From positions 26,897-90,896 of the forward strand of contig NZ_JAUCGJ010000015.1 in the NCBI RefSeq assembly GCF_030378065.1: DNA of 64,000 nt, in the 5' to 3' direction. Source of the stretch: Candidatus Venteria ishoeyi (lineage in GTDB: Bacteria; Pseudomonadota; Gammaproteobacteria; Beggiatoales; Beggiatoaceae). The notes below the pieces were generated by a model. That model made no database searches and was not told the DNA's origin. It saw only the letters and a program-made list of their open reading frames with translations. The position numbers and the translations under genes were made by a program. Each line of letters opens with the position of its first letter. Position 1 is the first letter of the stretch. This document shows positions 52,649-60,187 of this stretch, one piece after another.

Positions 52649-53917
52649 ATGCGCCTGCTCATTATTTTATTTTTAAGTTGTTGGTTTGCTTCTTGTTATG
52701 TCAAAGCAGCAGAAGAACATGCGGTCACGCTCAGCGATGAATCTGAAATCATCCTGCACCAATATCCCGCTGCCAATAGCGAGTATCGACTGCTATGGGT
52801 TGCCAATGCTTTCGGCTTTCGTGACAGTCACCACCATGTGGCGGACTTGCTGGCTAAGGCAGGTTTTGATGTCTGGTTGACTGATTTGCAGGAATCCTTG
52901 TTTATGACGCGCAGCGTCCACCATATGCGCACACTCAGCGGACACTATGTGGCAGAGTTGCTTGAGCATTTACAGCAGGGCAGTGATAAAACTTTAATTT
53001 TGCTGGGGACACATTCGGCTGCAATGCCGATTCTGCACGGTGCGCATACCTGGCAGCTTAAACTCGGCGATAGCCGTGCTGTAGGCGGTATTGTGCTGTT
53101 TTCCCCCTCCTTGTACTTAAAAGTGCCACAACTGGGCGAAGATGCGCAATATTTGCCCGTACTCAGTCTCAACCGCCTGCCCATTTTTATTTTCCAGGCT
53201 GAAGGTGACGGTAATCGCTGGCATTTGGCAAATTTATTGGAAACCCTTCATGCTGGCGGCAGCAGTGTTTACGCTGAACTCATGCCCAACATCCGCAGCC
53301 TGTTTCCTTTTGATGATAGCCCCCCATCAGCGACTGCACAGATAATGCAGCAAAGCTTGCCCGACAAGCTCAAAGCGCGTTTATCACTGTTGCGCAATAC
53401 AGCACTTGCGCCGATTCGCAAAACATCGCTGAAATTGCCTGAACTCAACACTGATTCAGGCGTGGATCAGCGTTTAAAACCCTATCGTGGAAAAATTCAA
53501 CCCACGCCGATAGCACTCCCCGATGTCAACGGCAAGCACTACGCCCTGAACGATTATCTCGGGCGCGTAACCGTCGTAAATTTCTGGGCAAGCTGGTGTC
53601 CGCCTTGCGTGGAAGAAATTCCCTCGCTCAACCGTTTGCGCGAAAAAATGCACGATACGCCCTTTAGCCTGATTTCTGTGAACTATGCGGAAAAACCTGA
53701 AACCATCCAAAAATTTATGCAGCAAGTTGTGGTTGATTTCCCCGTGTTAATGGATGAGGAAGGGCACGTTTCTGCACAATGGAAAGTCTTTGCTTATCCT
53801 TCCACGTTCATTATCGACCCGCAAGGAAAAATAGCCTACGGCGTGAACGCAGGCATTGAATGGGATACACCGGAAGTGCTGAGCACTTTGCATGGCTTGC
53901 TTAGGAACGGTCAGTAA
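52649..53917 (+). CDS. alpha/beta-hydrolase-like and TlpA thioredoxin-like fusion protein
   Basis: 422 residues. A signal peptide (about 1-20, MRLLIILFLSCWFASC) leads into a domain of about 240 residues resembling DUF3530/alpha-beta hydrolases (LLWVANAFGFRDSHHHVADLLAKAGFDVWLTD, nucleophile-elbow-like GTHSAAMP). After a linker, a TlpA/ResA-type thioredoxin follows (about 285-420) with the WCPPC redox motif near 316-320 and YPSTFIIDPQGKIAYG. The thioredoxin part should reduce or oxidise disulfides in the periplasm, as in cytochrome c maturation. The hydrolase part lacks a clear GxSxG, having GTHSA instead. The fusion is unusual. Confidence 0.85.
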   Translation: MRLLIILFLSCWFASCYVKAAEEHAVTLSDESEIILHQYPAANSEYRLLWVANAFGFRDSHHHVADLLAKAGFDVWLTDLQESLFMTRSVHHMRTLSGHYVAELLEHLQQGSDKTLILLGTHSAAMPILHGAHTWQLKLGDSRAVGGIVLFSPSLYLKVPQLGEDAQYLPVLSLNRLPIFIFQAEGDGNRWHLANLLETLHAGGSSVYAELMPNIRSLFPFDDSPPSATAQIMQQSLPDKLKARLSLLRNTALAPIRKTSLKLPELNTDSGVDQRLKPYRGKIQPTPIALPDVNGKHYALNDYLGRVTVVNFWASWCPPCVEEIPSLNRLREKMHDTPFSLISVNYAEKPETIQKFMQQVVVDFPVLMDEEGHVSAQWKVFAYPSTFIIDPQGKIAYGVNAGIEWDTPEVLSTLHGLLRNGQ

Positions 53918-53957
53918 ATAACAAAACACAGGTCACAACTATGCAGAATCATTGGTA

Positions 53958-54359
53958 TTACTCATCATCTAAACTTTGAGCCATTAAAGGCGCTTCTTTG
54001 ATACGCCAGATAAAAAAGAGTAAAACGACAGCGATACCCACCAACAATAACTGAAGCAGAACCTTGTCAGCAAAAATGGCGATGGATATTGAAAAGCTGA
54101 TAATAATGATGAAATATATCTTGTATTTGATTCTCCGTGGTAAAGCTTTTTTAGCTTCCCATTGTTTTAAGGTTGGGCCAAACCAAGCATTATTGAGCAG
54201 CATTTTATGGAATCTGGGTGAACTTTTTGAAAACAATGCTAAAGCAATAAGCAAAAATGGCGTGGTAGGCAATATTGGCAAGATGACGCCAATAAGCCCT
54301 AAACCAATAAAAAACCAACCAAAAATAATAAGTAGATGATTTTGTAATATTTTTATCAT
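53958..54359 (-). CDS. DUF454 (YbaN-like) inner-membrane protein
   Basis: 133 residues. DUF454 phrases: GWFFIGLGLIGVILPILPTTPFLLIALALFSKSSPRFHKMLLNNAWFGPTLKQWE, starting near residue 14, followed by RRIKYKIYF and two more hydrophobic helices. YbaN-type proteins are small polytopic inner-membrane proteins of unknown function. It is 16 bases downstream of the methyltransferase gene, on the same strand, so the two may be co-transcribed. Confidence 0.9.
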   Translation of the reverse strand: MIKILQNHLLIIFGWFFIGLGLIGVILPILPTTPFLLIALALFSKSSPRFHKMLLNNAWFGPTLKQWEAKKALPRRIKYKIYFIIIISFSISIAIFADKVLLQLLLVGIAVVLLFFIWRIKEAPLMAQSLDDE

Positions 54360-54375
54360 ATTTCAAAAACCGTGT

Positions 54376-55299
54376 TTATTTCTTGTTTTGTTGCCGTTTC
54401 ATCACATAAGACAGCGAAGGTATAATATACCGTCCCAGGCTACCGAGCTTGGACACCAGCCCATAATATAAACCTTTCCAGCGCCCCGGCCCTGCAACCA
54501 CTTCCGGTTCATCACCATAAGGCAGGTAATAAGGAAAAGCATCCAGATACTTTTGGTAGGAAATGTAATGCAGCCAGTTGGAAACTGGTTTAAATCCAGG
54601 CATTTGCCGTTTCAAGGAAAACGGTGACCAGAATAAGTTATCATTTTCCGTGGTGCCACCAACCCTTCCAAACAGCTTTGCGTAGACCTCACGTAAAGGA
54701 ATCGGCAACCAATGACAGAAAGGCAATTCCGTATCATGGGCAATAATGGGAAACCATAAATTCGGCGTGGTCAAGATAATTAAATCCCGGCTGATGCGGC
54801 ATAAATCCGGGATACCGGTAGGATCGTGATAAATATGCTCCAGCACTTCAATGCAATACACAATATCTATGCTACGATCCGCCATAGGTAATTTTCCTAA
54901 TGGCGCAACCTGCCACTCTATGTGCTCGGCAATACCCAAGATTTCCGCAATTTTTTTACCCGCCATTAAACGCGCGCCATCAGGCTCTACCGCGATAATT
55001 TTGGCATCCGTGGTAAATGCCAGTGCCATTGCCATCCAACCATAACCCGTGCCGACATCAGCAATCACTGTCTGTTGATTAATTTCGCTGAAATCCGGTA
55101 ACTGGCAGACAAAGCGTCGGGTAAAATAATCCAGGGTTGCCGGAATATCCAGTACCACATACTGGGAGTCACGGAAGGTTTCAACCTGCTTGATTTGCTC
55201 TAATTGTTCAGCACTGAACAATTGCTGGAAATCAATCATTTTTAAGCCGGAGGCATTGGGTGATTTGACTGCTTGGGATTGTGTCATGTTGTAACTCAC
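54376..55299 (-). CDS. class I SAM-dependent methyltransferase
   Basis: 307 residues with the Rossmann-type SAM-binding motif I VIADVGTGYGWMAMAL near 84, an acidic residue at the end of strand 2 (AVEPDGARL), and motif IV region DIVYCIEVLEHIYHDP near 155. The C-terminal part (PLREVYAKLFGRVG, FPYYLPYGDEPEVVAGPGRWKGLYYGL) suggests a lineage-specific cap. The gene is divergent from a glycosyltransferase with 37 bases between starts, so they may share a promoter region and work on a surface glycan or lipid. The substrate is unknown. Confidence 0.88.
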   Translation of the reverse strand: MSYNMTQSQAVKSPNASGLKMIDFQQLFSAEQLEQIKQVETFRDSQYVVLDIPATLDYFTRRFVCQLPDFSEINQQTVIADVGTGYGWMAMALAFTTDAKIIAVEPDGARLMAGKKIAEILGIAEHIEWQVAPLGKLPMADRSIDIVYCIEVLEHIYHDPTGIPDLCRISRDLIILTTPNLWFPIIAHDTELPFCHWLPIPLREVYAKLFGRVGGTTENDNLFWSPFSLKRQMPGFKPVSNWLHYISYQKYLDAFPYYLPYGDEPEVVAGPGRWKGLYYGLVSKLGSLGRYIIPSLSYVMKRQQNKK

Positions 55300-55336
55300 T
55301 TATTCAGGAACAGAATTACGTTATAATAGCGTCATT

Positions 55337-56557
55337 ATGCCTAAGAAAAAAACGATACTTGCCTATCTCACATCCGATTTTCCGGTACTGAGTCATACTT
55401 TCATTTCCCGCGAAGTCAAAGGGCTGGAAAAACTGGGTTACAGCATTCGCCACTTATCCATTCATCGTCCCGCAGCGGAAGAAATTTCCAAAGAGGATGA
55501 GGTATTTAAAGGCAAGGTATTTTATATTTTTCCGTTAAAAAAATGGGATTTTATCTGGACGCATATACGGTTTCTTTTGCGTATGCCCTTGCGCTATTTA
55601 TATTATTTTTTTTATATTATCTCACGTCCCGATACCCGTCTTCACGACCGTATCCGCACAGTTTACCATTTTGCCGAAGCGGTTTATCTGGCGGCTGAAG
55701 TTGAACGCCAGGGTATTACCCATATTCATGCGCATTTCTATCACAATAATGCCACGATTGCGCTGCTGGTGGCAAAACTGCTGGGTATCAGCTACAGCAT
55801 TACCGCACATGGCAGTGCTTTGCTTATTGAGCGGGTACTGATTAAGGAAAAAACCGAAAGCGCGCAGTTTATTCTGTGTATTTCTCAATATAATAAAAAC
55901 TTTATTCTCAAACATTATCCACAATACGCGGACAAGGTTTTTGTGGTGCATTGCGGCTTGAATCCGCAGCAGTTTCTGCCTGCCCCACCCCCCGCCAATG
56001 ATAAATTGACCTTATTGGCCATTGGGCGTTTTGTACCGGTTAAAGCCTATGCTGATTTATTAAAAGCCTGTTTCTTACTGAAACAACAGGGTCTGGATTT
56101 TCGTTGTGTATTAATTGGCGATGGCCCGGAAAGTGAAAAATTACAGCAACTTATCGCAGATTATCAATTGCAGGATGTGATTGAAATGCCTGGCATCGTG
56201 TTACAGGAAAAAATCCAGGCTTATTTTGAGCAGGCTGATATTTTTGTACTTTCCAGTATCAGTGAAGGCATTCCTGTGGTATTAATGGAAGCCATGTCCA
56301 AACAGGTGCCTGTGGTCGCCACGCACATTACCGGTATTCCTGAACTGGTGGAAGACGGGGTGAGTGGTTATTTACCCCCACCCGCTAATCCAGAGGCATT
56401 TGCTGCCGCGATACAAAAGCTCGCCACTGACGCAGCTTTGCGCCAGCACATGGGGCAGGCAGGACGCAACAAGATTCTGGCTGAGTTTGATATAGAAAAA
56501 AATATTTTAGAGCGTAAAGCCATTTATGACCGCTACTTAGGAGTGAGAATTTTATAA
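55337..56557 (+). CDS. glycosyltransferase family 4 (GT-B)
   Basis: 406 residues. The N-terminal domain begins TILAYLTSDFPVLSHTFISREVKGLEKLG, typical of colanic-acid or exopolysaccharide GT4 enzymes. The C-terminal GT-B domain includes LLAIGRFVPVKAYADLL near 230 and the nucleotide-sugar motif SISEGIPVVLMEAMSKQVPVVAT near 310 (E-x7-E). It transfers a sugar from a nucleotide donor, probably for exopolysaccharide or capsule synthesis. The last six residues (LGVRIL) and the stop codon are encoded by a 58-base repeat element (56537-56594), so the native C-terminus was probably replaced. Confidence 0.92.
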   Translation: MPKKKTILAYLTSDFPVLSHTFISREVKGLEKLGYSIRHLSIHRPAAEEISKEDEVFKGKVFYIFPLKKWDFIWTHIRFLLRMPLRYLYYFFYIISRPDTRLHDRIRTVYHFAEAVYLAAEVERQGITHIHAHFYHNNATIALLVAKLLGISYSITAHGSALLIERVLIKEKTESAQFILCISQYNKNFILKHYPQYADKVFVVHCGLNPQQFLPAPPPANDKLTLLAIGRFVPVKAYADLLKACFLLKQQGLDFRCVLIGDGPESEKLQQLIADYQLQDVIEMPGIVLQEKIQAYFEQADIFVLSSISEGIPVVLMEAMSKQVPVVATHITGIPELVEDGVSGYLPPPANPEAFAAAIQKLATDAALRQHMGQAGRNKILAEFDIEKNILERKAIYDRYLGVRIL

Positions 56558-56594
56558 CTTCAGAAACTGGACTTATTTCATCCTCACTCCTTAA
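56537..56594 (+). repeat. 58-base mini element, deletion derivative of the palindromic repeat family
   Basis: Its ends TTAGGAGTGAG and CTCACTCCTTAA are an inverted repeat with the same one-base TTAGG/TTAAGG asymmetry as copies at 2140 and 57766. Read on the minus strand, GAGGATGAAATAAG is exact to copy A's left end, and TTATAAAATTCTC closely matches its right end. The centre of the repeat is missing. Positions 56537-56557 are in frame with, and end, the glycosyltransferase gene. Confidence 0.7.
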
Positions 56595-56686
56595 CTTGAG
56601 TTTGGTGTAAGCTCGATCAGCGCTAAAGGCGTTGAAAACTGCTTCCTCCTTACGCTAAATTATTGATAAGGAAATTATCCAAGATC

Positions 56687-57757
56687 ATGGCACCATTAGC
56701 CGAAACCTATCAGCTTGAAGTCGATTCAATTGCTGAAACCAACTGGTATCAATTACTGGAACAATTCACCGATGCCAGTCTGTATCAGACCTGGGCTTAT
56801 GGCAAGGTACGCTGGGGAGAGGATAACCTCAGTCACTGCGTATTAAAACAAGGTGATAATATTGTCGCAGCGGCGCAGTTGCGCATAATGCGCTTGCCCG
56901 TGCTGCCCGGTGGCATTGCTTATCTGCGCTGGGGCGGTCTGTGGCAGTCTAAAAACCAGCCCCCCAACCCGGAACATTTCCGTCAGATGTCACGCGCTTT
57001 GCGCGATGAATACGCTAAAAAACGCGGTTTGTTGCTGCGTATTTTACCCAACATCCGCGATGATGCCGCCGCCCAGGAGCAAATTGACATTCTGGCGCAG
57101 GAAAATTATCAGCGCAAACCACTGGCAGAAGGTGGGCGCACTTTATACGTTGACCTCAGCTTGTCTGAAGAAGCCTTGCGGGCAGCGCTGAAACCGCGTT
57201 GGCGCAATTATCTGAAACGTGCAGAAAAACTGGGTTTTGAACTGATTGAAGGCAGCAGCGATGAACTTTACGAACAATTTCAGGCTGCCTATCGTCAAAT
57301 GCACCAGCGCAAGCAGTTTGTGGAATATGTGGATATTGAAGAATATCGTGACATGCAGCAAGCCCTGCCCCCAAATTTTAAGATGCATGTCATGTTATGC
57401 CGCTTGGATGGTGAAATCCAGGCCGCGATTATCTGCGCGGCAGCAGGTGACATGGGGATTTATGCCTTAGGCGCGACCAGCGATGAAGGTTTGAAAAACC
57501 GCGCTTCTTATCTGCTGCATTGGAATATGCTCCTATGGCTGCAACAGCAGGGCTACCGCTGGTATGACCTGGGCGGCATCAACCCGGACAAGGTGCCCGG
57601 CACCGCGCAGTTTAAGTATGGTCTGGCAGGCAAGCAAGGTGTTGATGCCTATCCGATTGGACAATTTGATTACTGTAGCCAGCCGCTTAGCTGTATCAGC
57701 GTAGCACTGGCGGATAAGTTGCGGATGTTGTATCGGAAATTAAAGGAAATGCGTTAG
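56687..57757 (+). CDS. FemAB-like/GNAT aminoacyl- or acyltransferase
   Basis: About 356 residues. The start ATG at 56687 is preferred to an in-frame TTG at 56663, though neither has an ideally spaced Shine-Dalgarno. It has two GNAT-like halves: the first with SLYQTWAYGKVRWGEDNLSH and LPVLPGGIAYLRWGGLW, the second with WRNYLKRAEKLGF, LCRLDGEIQAAIICAAAG and the C-terminal WYDLGGINPDKVPGTAQFKYGLAG. The last matches FemX/BioF2-type (Acetyltransf_6) proteins that use aminoacyl-tRNA or acyl-CoA donors. In gammaproteobacteria such genes often lie in exopolysaccharide clusters, as here beside a GT4. Substrate unknown. It ends just before the repeat at 57766. Confidence 0.85.
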   Translation: MAPLAETYQLEVDSIAETNWYQLLEQFTDASLYQTWAYGKVRWGEDNLSHCVLKQGDNIVAAAQLRIMRLPVLPGGIAYLRWGGLWQSKNQPPNPEHFRQMSRALRDEYAKKRGLLLRILPNIRDDAAAQEQIDILAQENYQRKPLAEGGRTLYVDLSLSEEALRAALKPRWRNYLKRAEKLGFELIEGSSDELYEQFQAAYRQMHQRKQFVEYVDIEEYRDMQQALPPNFKMHVMLCRLDGEIQAAIICAAAGDMGIYALGATSDEGLKNRASYLLHWNMLLWLQQQGYRWYDLGGINPDKVPGTAQFKYGLAGKQGVDAYPIGQFDYCSQPLSCISVALADKLRMLYRKLKEMR

Positions 57758-57765
57758 AGATAGTA

Positions 57766-57933
57766 CCTTAGGTAACTCGCAGCGAATAATACCCCCCATT
57801 TCGCTGGTCTTTTTACCCGTTTTCCGCGTTATAAAAACCGTTACATAGCTCACTATGCGCCGGTTTTCACGCCTTGAAAACAGATAAAAATCCTGCGCGC
57901 TATGGGGGTGTTATTTCTTGCGAGTTACCTTAA
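57766..57933 (-). repeat. interspersed palindromic repeat, copy B (MITE-like)
   Basis: The termini TTAGGTAACTCGC (57768-57780) and GCGAGTTACCTTAA (57920-57933) are an inverted repeat with the same one-base TTAGG/TTAAGG asymmetry as copy A. On the minus strand the interior reads GCGCAGGATTTTTAT, TTTTCAAGGCGTGAAAAC and AGCTATGTAAC in the same order as copy A. The inner stem changes CAG/CTG in copy A to CCG/CGG here, a paired change that preserves the helix. The terminal arm sequences differ between the copies but remain self-complementary. The repeat directly precedes the ATPase/TOPRIM/DUF262 cassette. Confidence 0.78.
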
Positions 57934-57958
57934 ACCATGATTAAAAACATAAAACCCT

Positions 57959-59179
57959 ATGAAAATCACGTCTTTTAATTGTAAAGGCTATAAAGCCTTC
58001 CGCGATGAAGCACAAATCAATCTCAGACCTTTAACCCTGCTTTTTGGTAAAAATAACAGTGGTAAATCAACGCTTCTACGCTTACCACGCCTTTTGTTAC
58101 GTGCCTTATCAACACGAGCAGGCCGTGATTTTCCCGTTAAGGTTGATGAATTAGATTTTGCAGGGCGTTTTTGTGACTTAACTCATGGCGGTTTGGCGCA
58201 TGGTGCAGCTTCCTTTGGCTTTGTCCTGAATGAGCAAGAAAAGAAACTGGATGTACAAGCCACCGTTCAAAATGTACAAAATCCGTTTTCAACAGACAAA
58301 GAACACTCAGAATTCAGTATTGTATCCCAGTTGCATATTGAACATCCTCAATTTCCGCTTCACCTGGAATGGGAACCACAAGCAAAAACAATTGCTTCTT
58401 ACCATGGATTTGGAGAAATACCTTTTCGAGGTCTATTACCTGATACACGCAGTGCCTACAAAGAATCCCGAGCATTTATAGAAGACTGGCGGGAGTCCGT
58501 ACAAGATTTTGAAGATCGGGTTTCCCATTTAGGCCCGATACGTAGTGAAATTCCCCGTGTTTTTGAGACTGGAGTTTCGACACCACTGGGCTTTGATGGC
58601 GCGGGTGCTGTAGCCCGTTTAGACAGGGATCGTAATTTGCTGGATTTAGTTTCAGACTGGTTTCAGCAACACCTTGATGGTTGGCGTATTACACTGGATT
58701 ATGCTGGCAGTGCTTACCATTGCTTATTGCAGCGTGGTAGTATCAGTGTCAATCTTGCTGATGTTGGTCATGGCATTCAGCAAGTATTACCGGTTATCGT
58801 GCAACAATTGTCTCATCAGACATCTTCCGATAAGAGCTTGCTTGATCTGTTAGAGCAACCTGAACTCCACCTACATGCCGCCGCCCATGCACCACTGGGA
58901 GATCTTTTTCTGGACACGGCGCGTAAAGGCTCAACCCAGGTACTGGTAGAAACCCACTCAGAAAACCTGTTATTACGCATACGTCGGCGCATAGCCGAAG
59001 GTTTGGATCCTCATTTGGTTGCGCTCTATTTTGTATTGGAACACCCTGATGGTTACAGCACTATAAAGCCTATAGAAATTCTGCCTGATGGTTCAGTCGA
59101 TTGGTGGCCAAAAGGTGTATTCACTGAAGGCTATGAAGAATTAAAGGCCCTGCATCGGGCGCGGCGGGGGAAGGAATAG
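57959..59179 (+). CDS. OLD/DUF3696-like ATPase of a putative defence cassette
   Basis: 406 residues. The N-terminus MKITSFNCKGYKAFRDEAQINLRPLTLLF leads to Walker A GKNNSGKST at about 30-38. The ABC-type signature DVGHGIQQVLPVIV is near 272, Walker B with the E-x-HLH element (LLEQPELHLHAAAHAPLGDLF) near 300, and the switch VETHSENLLLRIRRRIAEG near 330. The end YFVLEHPDGYSTIKPIEI..DGSVDWWPKGVFTEG fits the DUF3696 tail. These are SMC-like/OLD-family ATPases without their own nuclease. It lies 8 bases upstream of a TOPRIM-like gene and two genes from a DUF262 gene. It is likely the sensor-motor part of an anti-phage module (inference). Confidence 0.9.
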   Translation: MKITSFNCKGYKAFRDEAQINLRPLTLLFGKNNSGKSTLLRLPRLLLRALSTRAGRDFPVKVDELDFAGRFCDLTHGGLAHGAASFGFVLNEQEKKLDVQATVQNVQNPFSTDKEHSEFSIVSQLHIEHPQFPLHLEWEPQAKTIASYHGFGEIPFRGLLPDTRSAYKESRAFIEDWRESVQDFEDRVSHLGPIRSEIPRVFETGVSTPLGFDGAGAVARLDRDRNLLDLVSDWFQQHLDGWRITLDYAGSAYHCLLQRGSISVNLADVGHGIQQVLPVIVQQLSHQTSSDKSLLDLLEQPELHLHAAAHAPLGDLFLDTARKGSTQVLVETHSENLLLRIRRRIAEGLDPHLVALYFVLEHPDGYSTIKPIEILPDGSVDWWPKGVFTEGYEELKALHRARRGKE

Positions 59180-59187
59180 GCAACACT

Positions 59188-60162
59188 ATGAAAGTAACCA
59201 TCGCTGAAGATGTTGTCAGCAATCCTGATTATTGGCGCTTTCTTGATCGTATTATAAACAAGATTGCTGATGAGTGGCATGTTTGGCAAATTGATGATAC
59301 TGAAGTGATTGAGGCAAGTGGCTGGTTGGAGAGAACTGGGTGTGAATGGCTACAAGAACTTTTTAATAAAGCGGCTATGGCGGCTGATTTAAATGCCCAT
59401 GCTGATTTCCCTAAACAAAAAATTATAGTTTCCACCAAACCACTTACTGATGCTTTACCACCCCGGCAAGCCGCTGATTATGTGAGTACCCCACTGGTGA
59501 TTTTGATGGAAAACCGTTTTACAGATGGTCTTTTTATCAATAGCGTTCTGGATTTTCTAGCGCCTGAAGCAATAAATGAGCAGCGCCAAAACGCACCAGG
59601 TTTTATTTATTATGATAGTTCAGGCGGAATCGGAGAATTACCCAAACTGATCACAGATTATGTTCAACAGAGAAAAAGTAAGGGGATTCCATTCCGGGGC
59701 GTTGTATTTACCGATAGTGATGCCAAAATACCCGGTGAGATACACAAAAATGCGCGTTTGGTACAAGAAACTTGTGAAACTGAAGACGTTCCGTGCCTTA
59801 TTTTATCGAAGTGTACCATTGAAAACTATATTCCGGATGAAGTTTTGGAAGCCTGGATACCCTCAACACCACATTATGAAAAGCGTTGTATTCTTGAAGC
59901 TGTTAAGCGGCTCAAACCAGCACAACGTGATCATTACCCAATGAAAAAAGGTTTAAATCTGTCAGGTGCCAGTGCATCAGTACATAAGCTTTATGAAAAT
60001 ATCAGTGAAGCTGATCGAATAGAGTTGGCTAAAGGTTTTGGTAAAGAGGTTATCGAAAAGCTCAATAATTTTAATAATGTAATTACTGCCAAAGCACTGC
60101 GCCAACGTGACGGACAAGGTGAACTGGATTATCTGGTTGAACTAATTCTATCTGAGCTTTAA
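59188..60162 (+). CDS. TOPRIM-like (DUF4435/OLD-nuclease-like) protein, partner of the ATPase
   Basis: 324 residues of a family I cannot name with certainty. Three spaced acidic motifs fit a TOPRIM metal site: a glutamate in PLVILMENRFTDGLFI (about 100-115), the D-x-D motif FTDSDAK near 175-181, and KCTIENYIP near 205, reminiscent of the R/K-x-IENY motif of OLD and DUF4435 nucleases. The N-terminal 90 residues are mixed and the C-terminal third is helical with basic patches. TOPRIM nucleases cut or nick DNA with two metal ions. It lies 8 bases after the ATPase stop and 25 bases before the DUF262 gene, so the three are almost certainly one transcript. ATPase plus separate TOPRIM equals a split OLD-type enzyme (inference). 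Confidence 0.65.
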   Translation: MKVTIAEDVVSNPDYWRFLDRIINKIADEWHVWQIDDTEVIEASGWLERTGCEWLQELFNKAAMAADLNAHADFPKQKIIVSTKPLTDALPPRQAADYVSTPLVILMENRFTDGLFINSVLDFLAPEAINEQRQNAPGFIYYDSSGGIGELPKLITDYVQQRKSKGIPFRGVVFTDSDAKIPGEIHKNARLVQETCETEDVPCLILSKCTIENYIPDEVLEAWIPSTPHYEKRCILEAVKRLKPAQRDHYPMKKGLNLSGASASVHKLYENISEADRIELAKGFGKEVIEKLNNFNNVITAKALRQRDGQGELDYLVELILSEL

Positions 60163-60187
60163 GCGCTATATTTACAGGAATAAAATA

